A DNA stretch of 64,000 bases from Gaoshiqia sp050178015 (GCA_050178015.1 JBFXGM010000022.1:26395-90394); one strand, 5' to 3'. Positions 19,751 through 28,453 are shown, numbered from the stretch's first letter. Made by a program: numbers and translations. Notes: a model not told the origin generated them from the letters alone.

Positions 19751-21472
19751 ATGAAACAAAAATATATAATTGTGGCGTTGGCCATGCTTCTTTTCTCCGG
19801 TTGCTCAGATTTCCTTGAACCAGATATTCGTTCCAGTGAATCGACAGCTGGTTTTTATGCGACCTCTACTGGTTTTGAAAGTTTAACCAATGCAGCCTAC
19901 TCTTCTCTCAGAGATATGTACAATATGCAACCGCTGCTGTTCTCTGCAGGAACTGATATTTATGGTGATGGTAAGTCTCAGGGAGTTATTATGAACCATT
20001 ATACGGCCCTGAGAGCAACCGAAGGTATCATTCAAACCTTCTATCAGAATTGCTACAGAGGTATTCAATTAGCCAATAGTGTCATTGCCTACGGTGAAAC
20101 TACCGCAGAATCCAGTGTTCGGAAGCAATATATCGATGAAGCTCGTTTTATTCGCGCTTGGTCTTATTTTCAGCTGGTTCAGCAATTTGGGGAGGTGGCT
20201 TTAAATACCCAGATGTTCGATTATGCTGAAATGAGCCACGAGCGGACCGATATCGGAACGATTTATTCCTTCATTATTGATGAGTTCACGTATCTCATTT
20301 CCGGGAATTCCTCTTTACTCGATCGGAGTGCTTCAGGTGTGGGTCGCGCCAATAAGCGGGCAGCTGCTTTTTTCCTAGCCAAAGCCTACCTTACCCGTGC
20401 CTGGTTAAACGGACAGGATTATGAATCACTGGAGGAGAATATTGCTCAATCATCTGATTTCACAAATGCTGCAACTTATGCGCTGCAGGCTATCAACTCC
20501 GAAGTCCCGTCTTTATCTATCGAGGATGCTTTTGACTTTGCAAAAGAAAGCAATGATGAAATATTCTGGTCTGTCCAGTTCGATTTTTCGGCAGTAGAAG
20601 ATCCATCCGGCGATGGCAGTTATCAGCAAGCACAATTTGGCGCCTATTTGGGAGGTTCTGAGAATGCCCGAAATAAGGCTATCGATGGTAATTTGTCTCC
20701 TTTTTTAAGGTTGCATCAACTCTATGATAAAGGCGATGGAAGGTATGAGCAGACTTTCATGCAAGAATTTCACACCTGGTATTTTGACTACTATACCAAT
20801 CCAACCACATCTCCGATTAAAATATATTATGCACCTGCTTGGGCTAGTGATGACGATATTGCAGCCTGGCAGGCTGATGATCCATATGGACTGAAAGCAA
20901 ATACCTTGATTTCGAAGACAATTGCCAACGGTGGCATTGCTCCATCCAATGGGGCACCAGAAACTTATTTCAACAGAAGAAATATGGACTTCGGTGTACC
21001 TTGCATCAAGAAATTTGATGATTATTCAGAAACCTCCTTAAGCAATCGCAGTAGCACCTGTAGTATGCATGATGTTGTTGTTGCACGTTTGGGTGAGGCC
21101 TACCTGATTGCTGCTGAGGCTTATGTAATGTCGGGACAGCCGGACAAAGCAGCCAACATGATTACAGCGCTTCGCTCACGCCCCGGAACGATCAAAACAG
21201 GTTTTGAAACCGTAATGACTGTGTCAGCCGACGATATGACCATCGATTTCATCCTTGATGAAAGGGCCCGCGAAATGGCAGGTGAATATGTGCGCTGGAC
21301 TGATTTAAAACGTACACATAAATTGGTTGAATATGTTACAACCTTCAATGAAGATGGAATCAGTGAAGCTGATCTGAAAGGCGACGACGGAAATTACAAA
21401 TTTTTGCGCCCGATACCGCAAACCGCCATTGACAGGAACCAAGCTGATGTAAATCAAAATCCTGGTTATTAA
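19751..21472 (+). CDS. SusD/RagB-family outer-membrane glycan-binding lipoprotein
   Basis: 573-residue partner of the SusC that ends 19 bp upstream. Lipobox at Cys18 (LLFSGC). Family marks: RGIQLANSVI, DEARFIRAWSYFQLVQQFGEVAL (about 130-155), RLGEAYLIAAEAYVMSGQPDKA (about 435-455), ILDERAREMAGEYVRWTDLKRT and a final FLRPIPQTAIDRN...NPGY. It binds the glycan at the surface and closes the SusC barrel. The GH28 and GH43 enzymes downstream suggest a pectic or xylan-decorated substrate. Confidence 0.93.
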   Translation: MKQKYIIVALAMLLFSGCSDFLEPDIRSSESTAGFYATSTGFESLTNAAYSSLRDMYNMQPLLFSAGTDIYGDGKSQGVIMNHYTALRATEGIIQTFYQNCYRGIQLANSVIAYGETTAESSVRKQYIDEARFIRAWSYFQLVQQFGEVALNTQMFDYAEMSHERTDIGTIYSFIIDEFTYLISGNSSLLDRSASGVGRANKRAAAFFLAKAYLTRAWLNGQDYESLEENIAQSSDFTNAATYALQAINSEVPSLSIEDAFDFAKESNDEIFWSVQFDFSAVEDPSGDGSYQQAQFGAYLGGSENARNKAIDGNLSPFLRLHQLYDKGDGRYEQTFMQEFHTWYFDYYTNPTTSPIKIYYAPAWASDDDIAAWQADDPYGLKANTLISKTIANGGIAPSNGAPETYFNRRNMDFGVPCIKKFDDYSETSLSNRSSTCSMHDVVVARLGEAYLIAAEAYVMSGQPDKAANMITALRSRPGTIKTGFETVMTVSADDMTIDFILDERAREMAGEYVRWTDLKRTHKLVEYVTTFNEDGISEADLKGDDGNYKFLRPIPQTAIDRNQADVNQNPGY

Positions 21473-21478
21473 TATTCA

Positions 21479-21549
21479 TAATCCACAGATTTCAGCCGGG
21501 CCTGTCTTATATTGACAGTGGACTGCTGAAATTTGTGGATTTTTTTTTA
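21479..21549 (+). terminator. Long-stem rho-independent terminator after susD
   Basis: AATCCACAGATTTCAGC pairs with GCTGAAATTTGTGGATT across a 28-nt loop and is followed by nine T residues. It separates susCD from the GH28 gene 22 bp further on. It may lower expression of the enzymes relative to susCD rather than fully isolate them. Confidence 0.8.
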
Positions 21550-21570
21550 TAAACTACAAGTGTACGAAGC

Positions 21571-22977
21571 ATGAAAATCACAAATTTACTAGTTCTGGTG
21601 ATCCTTTTCGTTTCATCCCATTTGCTGGCCCAACCAGATAAGTATGCCTGGGAGGAAAGCTATCCACTCATTCAGCAACACATTCAAGTACCCGTTTTTA
21701 AAAATCGCACCTATAACATCGTTGACTTTGGAGCTGTATCCAATGATACCTCTGTGTTGAATCATGAAGCCATTAACCGGGCAATTGCCATTTGCAGCCT
21801 GAACGGAGGCGGAACTGTTTTGGTTCCTCCGGGTACCTGGCATACCGGTCCCATCACGATGAAAAGCCAGGTCAATCTGCACCTGGACGACCGGGCCACC
21901 TTATTATTTACCACCGATACAAAATACTTTCCGGTTGTTTTAACTCGCTGGGAAGGAGTTGATTGCTACAATTTGCAACCCCTGATTTATGCTTATGGCG
22001 AAAAGGACATTGCCATAACCGGCAAGGGAACCATCGATGGAGGAGCCGAAAATGAAAATTGGTGGAAAAAATGTGGTTCACCCCGTTTTGGATGGGAAGA
22101 AGGGGACATCTCTCAGCGTACAGGAAGACCAAAATTGCTGCAATGGGCCAACGACAAAGTACCGGTAAGCCAGCGTGTTTTGACTGCCGAAGACGGCATG
22201 AGACCGCAACTCCTAAACTTTTATTTGTGTAAAAATATTCTAATTGAAGGTGTAACATTGCTTCGTTCTCCTTTTTGGGTAATTCATCCGCTGCTTTGCG
22301 AGAATCTAACCATTCGCGGTGTAAAAATGATTAATGATGGGCCGAATGGAGATGGTTGTGACCCGGAATCCTGTAAAAATGTTCTGATAGAGGATTGTTT
22401 TTTCAACACCGGAGATGATTGCATCGCCATTAAATCGGGTCGAAATAACGATGGTCGGCGTTGGGCTGTTCCCAGCGAAAATATCATTGTTCGTAATTGT
22501 GAAATGAAGAATGGGCATGGAGGGGTGGTCATCGGAAGTGAAATTTCAGGCGGGTATAAAAACCTTTTTGTCGAAAATTGTCAAATGGATAGTCCTGAAT
22601 TGGACAGGGTTATCCGCATAAAAACCAACACTCTAAGGGGGGGTATCATTGAGAATGTCTATGTTCGTAATATTGAAGTGGGGCAATGCAAAATAGCAGT
22701 GGTTAGTGTAAACTTATTATACGAACCCAGAGAAATCGGTGAACGCTCTTTTGTACCTACTGTCAGAAATATTTTTGTTGAGGACGTTAACTGCCAAAAA
22801 ACTCAATACGGAATCTATTTGAATGGGATAGAGGATCAATCTAATATCATTGGCATTCATATTAAAAACTCAAGCTTTTCGAATGTTGAGAAAGGAAATT
22901 TCGTTAATGGAAAGGTTGATGACATCCATTTTGACAACCTGAAAATAAACGGTCGAAATATAACCAAACTAAAATAA
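21571..22977 (+). CDS. Glycoside hydrolase family 28 (polygalacturonase-like)
   Basis: 468-residue exported enzyme with a signal peptide cleaved near residue 20 (LLAQP). It has a right-handed parallel beta-helix pattern and all GH28 catalytic signatures: the N-x-D region (PNGDGCDPES, Asp264), GDDC (Asp282-Asp283), NGHGG (His316) and RIK (349-351). The N-terminal VDFGAVSNDT and GGGTVLVPPGTW motifs are typical. The family cleaves alpha-galacturonic acid linkages in homogalacturonan, rhamnogalacturonan or xylogalacturonan, but exact specificity cannot be read from sequence. It follows susCD and precedes a GH43, making this a pectin-type utilisation locus. Confidence 0.92.
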   Translation: MKITNLLVLVILFVSSHLLAQPDKYAWEESYPLIQQHIQVPVFKNRTYNIVDFGAVSNDTSVLNHEAINRAIAICSLNGGGTVLVPPGTWHTGPITMKSQVNLHLDDRATLLFTTDTKYFPVVLTRWEGVDCYNLQPLIYAYGEKDIAITGKGTIDGGAENENWWKKCGSPRFGWEEGDISQRTGRPKLLQWANDKVPVSQRVLTAEDGMRPQLLNFYLCKNILIEGVTLLRSPFWVIHPLLCENLTIRGVKMINDGPNGDGCDPESCKNVLIEDCFFNTGDDCIAIKSGRNNDGRRWAVPSENIIVRNCEMKNGHGGVVIGSEISGGYKNLFVENCQMDSPELDRVIRIKTNTLRGGIIENVYVRNIEVGQCKIAVVSVNLLYEPREIGERSFVPTVRNIFVEDVNCQKTQYGIYLNGIEDQSNIIGIHIKNSSFSNVEKGNFVNGKVDDIHFDNLKINGRNITKLK

Positions 22978-23045
22978 GCTACCAGCTATTGCAAATCTTG
23001 AAAAATACAACTCTGTTTCTCGTATTTTCTAATAAAGCAACCTTT

Positions 23046-24593
23046 ATGAAATTATCGATTCGTCTTTTGTTTATCTGGATTACACTGGCAGTACCAGACC
23101 AGGTAAATGGCCAGACAAAATCTGCTTGGGGCGACCAGGGAAACGGCACCTACATCAATCCAGTGCTAAACGCCGACTATTCTGATCCGGATGTTATTCG
23201 GGTTGGAGAAGATTATTATATGGTTTGCTCTGAATTTCATTTTATGGGCATGCCGGTATTGCATTCCAAGGACCTTGTAAACTGGACAATCATTGGCCAA
23301 GTTTACGACCGTTTTGAATTTGATCCGGCCTACAGCTCAAACAATCGTTATGCGGGAGGGAGCTGGGCGCCTGCTATCCGGTTTCACCAAGGCAGATTCT
23401 GGGTGTATTTCTGCACTCCGAAAGAAGGACTTTTCATGTCAACGGCCCAATATCCCGAAGGCCCATGGGAGCCTTTGGTACAAGTTTCGGCCACTGCCGG
23501 CTGGGAAGATCCCTGTCCGTTTTGGGATGATAACGGGCAAGCCTACCTGGGACGCAGCAAAGTTGGAGCAGGACCCATCATCATTCACAAAATGAGCGCT
23601 GACGGAAAGACGCTGCTCGACGACGGAGTAACGGTTTATACCGGGCCAGTTGCCGAAGGAACAAAAATCCATCAGCTGAATGGCTATTATTACTTGAGCA
23701 TCCCGGAAGGCGGCGTTGAACAGGGCTGGCAAACCATGCTCAGGTCGAGAAATATTTACGGACCCTACGAAAAGAAAGTGGTATTGGAAACCGGATCTAC
23801 TGCCATCAATGGTCCCCATCAGGGATCTTTGGTTGAAACGCCCGAAGGAGAATGGTGGTTCCTGCATTTTCAGTCTGTCCCGGCAATTGGACGGGTCGTA
23901 CATCTTCAGCCCATGTATTGGCATGACAACTGGCCTGTTATCGGTGTCGATCTGGATCGAAACGGAATTGGCGAACCAGTATATGTGTGGAAAAAACCTG
24001 CTGTTTCGGATGAATCCACCATCATGAAACCACAATGTTCTGATGATTTTGAATCGGAAACGTTAGGCCTACAATGGGCCTGGAACCACAATCCGCTTGA
24101 TTCGGCGTGGTCGCTCAGTAAGCTTCCCGGAAAGCTGATTTTCGAAGCGCATTATGCACCTGGATTTCTGCAGGCAAAAAATACAATTACCCAAAAAGTG
24201 ATGGGAAACAATGGCAAAGCAACAGTTCGACTGAATGGAAGTCAGTTTGCGGAGGGTCAGGTTGCCGGACTGTGTTTGATGGCTAAGGAATTCGCCTTGA
24301 TTGGCCTTGAAAAAAAGAAAGATGGGATTTATATTTTCACTGATATTGGCGGATTGAAAGAAGAAAAGAAGGTCAACCGTTATGATGTTGAATTGAAACT
24401 TGTTATCAGTTCTGTTCCCAAACAAAACCAATTGTTTTACAGTATCGATGGTCAGAAATTCATTCCCATCGGAGATAAGTTTAATATTTTAAGCGGTAAT
24501 TGGAAAGGCCCAAAAGTCGGATTATTTTCCTTCAATAAGGAGCAGATTGGAGGATCAGCTGTCTTTGATGACTTTGTTTACTCATTCGATTAA
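23046..24593 (+). CDS. Glycoside hydrolase family 43 with C-terminal beta-sandwich
   Basis: 515-residue exported glycosidase. ATG 23046 is preferred because it begins a clean signal peptide (MKLSIRLLFIWITLAV...VNGQ); the frame extends upstream to 22989. The five-blade propeller domain (about 35-330) carries the GH43 triad: base Asp47 in NADYSDPDVI, the pKa-modulating Asp in GWEDPCPFWDD, and the acid Glu in GPVAEGTKI. A C-terminal concanavalin-like domain (about 340-515) resembles the beta-xylosidase C-terminal domain. GH43 enzymes act on beta-xylosides, alpha-L-arabinosides or galactosides. With GH28 next door, xylose or arabinose side chains of pectin are likely targets (inference). Confidence 0.9.
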   Translation: MKLSIRLLFIWITLAVPDQVNGQTKSAWGDQGNGTYINPVLNADYSDPDVIRVGEDYYMVCSEFHFMGMPVLHSKDLVNWTIIGQVYDRFEFDPAYSSNNRYAGGSWAPAIRFHQGRFWVYFCTPKEGLFMSTAQYPEGPWEPLVQVSATAGWEDPCPFWDDNGQAYLGRSKVGAGPIIIHKMSADGKTLLDDGVTVYTGPVAEGTKIHQLNGYYYLSIPEGGVEQGWQTMLRSRNIYGPYEKKVVLETGSTAINGPHQGSLVETPEGEWWFLHFQSVPAIGRVVHLQPMYWHDNWPVIGVDLDRNGIGEPVYVWKKPAVSDESTIMKPQCSDDFESETLGLQWAWNHNPLDSAWSLSKLPGKLIFEAHYAPGFLQAKNTITQKVMGNNGKATVRLNGSQFAEGQVAGLCLMAKEFALIGLEKKKDGIYIFTDIGGLKEEKKVNRYDVELKLVISSVPKQNQLFYSIDGQKFIPIGDKFNILSGNWKGPKVGLFSFNKEQIGGSAVFDDFVYSFD

Positions 24594-24780
24594 TAAGATT
24601 ACAATTCAAAGACATAAAGTGCAACCCGGCAATAATGCCTCATCTACAAACGAGGCCATGTTTTATAATCTAGCACATCGAGTTTTAAAATACTATCATA
24701 GATAACATCTATCAAAAAATCAATTCGATACGAAAACCTTTTGCCCGATTTCCTGTAAAAGAAAGAAAAAATTTTGCAGT

Positions 24781-27021
24781 ATGGACAAAGACAAAAATCA
24801 AACAAATCCCTCAGCTAAGAGCGCCGGTATGGAAAGTAAGTGCCCGGTTACCGGTCACACGATGACAAAAAGCGCTGGTGGTGGCACGTCTAATCGCGAT
24901 TGGTGGCCAAATATGTTGAACCTGGGCATCCTGCGTCAACACTCCTCGTTGTCCAACCCCATGGGCGGAAAATTCAACTATGCCGAAGCGTTTAAAACAC
25001 TCGATCTGAAGGCTGTAAAGCAAGACCTCTTCGAGCTGATGAAAAACTCCCAGGGCTGGTGGCCTGCCGATTACGGGCACTACGGTCCGTTATTCATCCG
25101 GATGGCCTGGCACAGTGCGGGAACCTACCGCATCCACGATGGACGCGGCGGCGGTGGCTCCGGGAGCCAGCGTTTTGCACCGCTCAATAGCTGGCCCGAC
25201 AATGCCAACCTCGACAAGGCGCGTCTGTTGCTCTGGCCCGTCAAACAAAAATACGGGCGGAAAATATCGTGGGCCGATCTGATGATTCTTGCCGGAAACT
25301 GCGCCCTGGAGTCGATGGGCTTCAAAACCTTCGGATTTGCCGGAGGGCGTGAGGATATCTGGGAGCCGGAAGAAGATGTTTATTGGGGCTCGGAAGCCGA
25401 GTGGCTGGGAGACAAACGCTATTCCGGCGATCGCGAGCTCGAGAACCCGCTCGCTGCTGTTCAGATGGGGCTCATTTATGTGAACCCGGAAGGTCCGAAT
25501 GGCAATCCCGACCCGATAGCGGCTGCCAAAGACATTCGCGAGACCTTCCGCCGCATGGCGATGAACGACGAAGAAACCGTGGCGCTTATCGCCGGTGGAC
25601 ACACCTTTGGCAAAACACACGGCGCAGCCGATCCCGGCAAGTACGTAGGCCCCGAACCGGCAGCTGCATCCATTGAAGAACAAGGCCTGGGCTGGAAAAA
25701 TACCTTCGGCAGCGGCAAAGGCGCCGACACGATTACTAGCGGCCTCGAGGGCGCTTGGACCACGACGCCCACCAAGTGGAGCAACAACTTTTTGTGGAAC
25801 CTGTTCGGTTACGAGTGGGAATTGACCAAAAGCCCGGCCGGGGCCCATCAGTGGAAGCCAAAGCATGATATGGGCGCCGGTACGGTACCCGATGCACACG
25901 ACCCCTCGAAAAAGCACGCTCCATTCATGCTGACCACCGACCTGGCCCTGCGATTTGATCCGGCCTATGAGAAGATTTCAAGACGGTTCCTGGAGAATCC
26001 GGATGAATTTGCGGATGCCTTTGCTAAGGCATGGTTCAAACTGACCCACCGCGACATGGGGCCAAAGGTACGTTACCTCGGCCCGGAAGTACCCTCGGAA
26101 GACTTGATCTGGCAGGATCCCATTCCACCGGTAACGCACGACCTGATCGATGAGCAGGATGTTGCGGCGCTGAAAAAGCAAATACTCGGTTCAGGCTTGT
26201 CTGTTTCCCAGCTAGTATCTGTTGCCTGGGCATCTGCGTCAACCTTCCGCGGCTCCGACAAAAGGGGCGGGGCAAATGGTGCGCGTATTCGCCTGGCACC
26301 CCAGAAATATTGGGAAGTGAATAACCCGACTCAGGCGGCAAAAGTTTTGGAGACACTTGAGGGTATCCAGGCGACATTCAATAAGGCACAGTCGGGCGGC
26401 AAACAGGTTTCACTGGCCGACCTGATCGTTTTGGGCGGATGCGCCGCTGTGGAGAAAGGCGCGAAGGACGCCGGTTTTGATGTGACGGTGCCTTTCACCC
26501 CGGGCCGTGCCGATGCCCTGCAGGAGCAAACCGATGTGGAAGCCTTCGCCGTCCTTGAACCGCTTGCCGATGGGTTCCGTAATTACATGAAGTACAAATA
26601 CCTGGCTACCGCAGAGGAAATGCTGGTTGACCGCGCTCAACTGCTGACGCTGACCGCACCCGAGATGACTGTTCTTCTGGGTGGCCTGCGAGTGCTGAAT
26701 ACGAACTTCGATCAGTCCGCGCTCGGCGTTTTCACCGACCGTCCGGAAACGCTTACCAACGATTTCTTTGTCAACCTGCTGGATATGGGAACCACCTGGA
26801 AGGCAACTTCGGAGTCGCAGGAGGTATTTGAAGGTCGCGAACGCAAAACAGGCGAACTCAAGTGGACCGGCACCCGCGTTGATCTCATCTTCGGGTCGAA
26901 CTCGGAACTCCGTGCCCTGGCCGAAGTTTACGCTTGTGCCGACAGTCAGGAGAAGTTTGTGCAGGACTTTGCAGCTGCCTGGAGCAAGGTGATGAACCTC
27001 GATCGTTTTGGCCTGTCCTGA
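24781..27021 (+). CDS. katG: Catalase-peroxidase KatG
   Basis: Bifunctional haem catalase-peroxidase of 746 residues, the normal length. N-terminal domain active site: Arg107, Trp110 and His111 in RMAWHSAGTYR; Tyr233 in GLIYVNPEGP and Met259 in RRMAMNDEE. These form the Met-Tyr-Trp crosslink with Trp110 that is needed for catalase activity. The proximal haem ligand is His274 in AGGHTFGKTHGA. The C-terminal half is the usual degenerate duplicate domain. There is no signal peptide, so it is cytoplasmic. It is transcribed alone. It detoxifies hydrogen peroxide, a useful function beside an iron-uptake locus. Confidence 0.97.
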   Translation: MDKDKNQTNPSAKSAGMESKCPVTGHTMTKSAGGGTSNRDWWPNMLNLGILRQHSSLSNPMGGKFNYAEAFKTLDLKAVKQDLFELMKNSQGWWPADYGHYGPLFIRMAWHSAGTYRIHDGRGGGGSGSQRFAPLNSWPDNANLDKARLLLWPVKQKYGRKISWADLMILAGNCALESMGFKTFGFAGGREDIWEPEEDVYWGSEAEWLGDKRYSGDRELENPLAAVQMGLIYVNPEGPNGNPDPIAAAKDIRETFRRMAMNDEETVALIAGGHTFGKTHGAADPGKYVGPEPAAASIEEQGLGWKNTFGSGKGADTITSGLEGAWTTTPTKWSNNFLWNLFGYEWELTKSPAGAHQWKPKHDMGAGTVPDAHDPSKKHAPFMLTTDLALRFDPAYEKISRRFLENPDEFADAFAKAWFKLTHRDMGPKVRYLGPEVPSEDLIWQDPIPPVTHDLIDEQDVAALKKQILGSGLSVSQLVSVAWASASTFRGSDKRGGANGARIRLAPQKYWEVNNPTQAAKVLETLEGIQATFNKAQSGGKQVSLADLIVLGGCAAVEKGAKDAGFDVTVPFTPGRADALQEQTDVEAFAVLEPLADGFRNYMKYKYLATAEEMLVDRAQLLTLTAPEMTVLLGGLRVLNTNFDQSALGVFTDRPETLTNDFFVNLLDMGTTWKATSESQEVFEGRERKTGELKWTGTRVDLIFGSNSELRALAEVYACADSQEKFVQDFAAAWSKVMNLDRFGLS

Positions 27022-27056
27022 TTTCGGAGCTTTTTGAAATAGAATTTATAGGCATT

Positions 27057-27096
27057 GAAAAGGTGTTCCGACAACGGGGCGCCTTTTCTTTTCCAC
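27057..27096 (+). terminator. Terminator after katG
   Basis: AAAAGGTG and CGCCTTTT form a stem (one G-T pair) around a GC-rich loop and are followed by a T-rich stretch. It lies 36 bp past the katG stop. Confidence 0.65.
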
Positions 27097-27358
27097 TTTA
27101 TGCAGCCCAACGAACTATCGGACGAGAAAAGAACAGGACACAGATGACACGGATTTATTTTGATCGTTATGATTTAATGTGTAATCCTTTGCACTGGCAT
27201 TTCCCTTCACCGATCCGCGCAGATGGCCCCTGCGGGCTTGAAGAATGGGGCGCTGTGCACCGACACGGGTGGTGCGGTTTCCGAACCGCAATTTAATGAA
27301 ACTGCCAGTTGGTTTGCAACTGGGAGGTCACGGCGTACCATAACTGTACGGGGCGGTG

Positions 27359-27616
27359 TGAATCGGAAATTAATAATCGGAAATATTTCCGCCAGAAACA
27401 TACGGATGGGGTGTTGCCCCAAACCCCGATCCCTTTTTTGTCTTCTTGCCCGGCTGCTGACGGGGACACCAAAAAGGACCCAAAAAAGTCAAGGCTCATT
27501 TTTATCTTCGTTCCTTCATCTGTCTGAAATCTAAGTTCAACGAGTGATTTCCTCGTTTCTCGGAACTTCTCGTTTGCACTAAGCTTTTAGTTTGATTCCG
27601 GCCTCGATAAAAAATC
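27359..27616. repeat. 257-bp inverted repeat, right copy
   Basis: Reverse complement of 7396-7652 with scattered mismatches. Its right edge (about 27617) abuts the truncated start of a second GIY-YIG gene, so the repeat appears to have cut into that gene. The pair encloses ~19.7 kb. Confidence 0.88.
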
Positions 27617-27619
27617 GGT

Positions 27620-27646
27620 AGGTAGAACATAGACATGGTAAGTCAT
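27620..27646 (-). pseudogene. Truncated 5' end of a second GIY-YIG gene
   Basis: From the ATG at 27644-27646 (minus strand) the sequence encodes MTYHVYVL, identical to the start of the GIY-YIG gene at 28076. It then breaks off at the edge of the 257-bp repeat. The ~75 bp upstream of this ATG also match the DNA upstream of the intact gene. It is therefore a relic of a duplicated cassette. Confidence 0.75.
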
Positions 27647-27693
27647 TGGCTGATAAAAAAAAGGAGAATTTATCTTTCAAAACATTTTCATCT

Positions 27694-27757
27694 TGGTAGC
27701 GGGAATGCGACTCGAACGTGCGTCCGGCCTTTGCCGGATAGGAGCCCAACGAGCTAT
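27694..27757 (-). repeat. tRNA-fMet-like 3' part, copy 1
   Basis: Minus strand reads D-arm end GATAGCTCGTTGGGCTCC, then the hairpin TCCGGCAAAGGCCGGA, then a T-arm (CGCACGTTCGAG) and an acceptor 3' strand CCCGCTACCA. The 5' acceptor and most of the D-arm are missing, and the anticodon position reads CCT instead of CAT. It cannot fold as a tRNA. The stop codon of the GIY-YIG gene (27754-27756) lies inside its D-arm end. Confidence 0.8.
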
Positions 27758-28076
27758 CGTGAAAGGAGTATCTTTCGGATGAAATCCCTTCCGTGGTGAG
27801 ATTTCAAAGCCTTCTCTCGATTTAAGGCATCAGCNNNNNNNNNNNNNNNNNNNNNNNNNNNNNNNNNNNNNNNNNNNNNNNNNNNNNNNNNNNNNNNNNN
27901 NNNNNNNNNNNNNNNNNNNNNNNNNNNNNNNNNNTGAGGCTCCAGGGGCGAAAGTTTTTTGTCCAGCCTTTTGGCAGGTGGTTATGGGCAAATACCCGTT
28001 TCTCAAGATCACTGGTCATGCCCACATAGATCTTGTCGAACTTTTCGGAATATAAGACATAGACATGGTAAGTCAT
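27754..28076 (-). CDS. Small GIY-YIG family nuclease, interrupted by an assembly gap
   Basis: The start (MTYHVYVLYSEKFDKIYVGM) has the GIY-YIG core, here HVYVLYS and KIYVGM, followed by Thr-Ser-Asp-Leu-Glu-Lys-Arg with the usual Arg, then HNHLPKGWTK. After the 100-N gap the frame resumes as ADALNREKALKSHHGRDFIR and ends KILLSR-TAG. This supplies the expected catalytic-side Glu (NREKALKS) and the family's GR-FIRK ending. The 47 + 26 visible residues and a usual length near 80-90 suggest that only about ten codons are missing. The true gap is thus probably far shorter than 100. Single-domain GIY-YIG proteins are putative DNA endonucleases. Its stop codon lies in a tRNA-fMet-like repeat, and another such repeat lies 50 bp upstream of its start. 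Confidence 0.85.
27835..27934. other. Assembly gap (100 N)
   Basis: Exactly 100 N, the usual placeholder for a scaffold join of unknown length. It falls inside the GIY-YIG gene, between near-identical repeats that would be expected to break a short-read assembly. Confidence 0.98.
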
Positions 28077-28124
28077 TGGCTGATAATAAAAAAGGAGAGT
28101 TGAACTTTCAAACTTTCTTCATCT

Positions 28125-28190
28125 TGGTAGCGGGGACACGACTAGAATGTGCGTCCGGCCTTTGCCGGATAGGAGCCCAACGGGCTACCA
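28125..28190 (-). repeat. tRNA-fMet-like 3' part, copy 2
   Basis: Same layout as 27694-27757: D-arm remnant GGTAGCCCGTTGGGCTCC, hairpin TCCGGCAAAGGCCGGA, T-arm CGCACATTCTAG, acceptor 3' strand CCCCGCTACCA. The anticodon position is CCT and the 5' half is missing. It sits between the functional tRNA-fMet with its terminator and the GIY-YIG gene. Confidence 0.8.
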
Positions 28191-28203
28191 AAAAAATGAC
28201 AAT

Positions 28204-28235
28204 AAAAAAGGAGAACCAATTGCTTGATTCTCCTT
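28204..28235 (-). terminator. Terminator of the tRNA-fMet gene
   Basis: On the minus strand AAGGAGAA and TTCTCCTT form a perfect 8-bp stem with a 12-nt loop, followed by TTTTTTATT. It starts 5 bp after the tRNA 3' end. Confidence 0.85.
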
Positions 28236-28240
28236 CACTG

Positions 28241-28313
<73 letters not shown>

Positions 28314-28350
28314 ATATATTTTTAATGTCTCTAGTCAAAATTTAAATGAA

Positions 28351-28415
28351 CCTCGAACGTGCGTCCGGCTTTTGCCGGATATGAGCCCAACGAGCTACCA
28401 ACTGCTCCACCCCGC
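28351..28415 (-). repeat. tRNA-fMet-like 5' part, copy A
   Basis: Minus strand begins GCGGGGTGGAGCAGTTGG like the true gene and continues through the anticodon (CTCATA). It then carries the hairpin TCCGGCAAAAGCCGGA and GCACGTTCGAGG, and leaves tRNA homology in the T-loop. The 3' acceptor strand is missing. Its right end lies 103 bp from that of the true tRNA, with a matching AT-rich linker, so the unit was copied in tandem. Confidence 0.82.
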
Positions 28416-28453
28416 AATATATTTTTAATGTCTTTAGTCAAAATTTAAATGAA

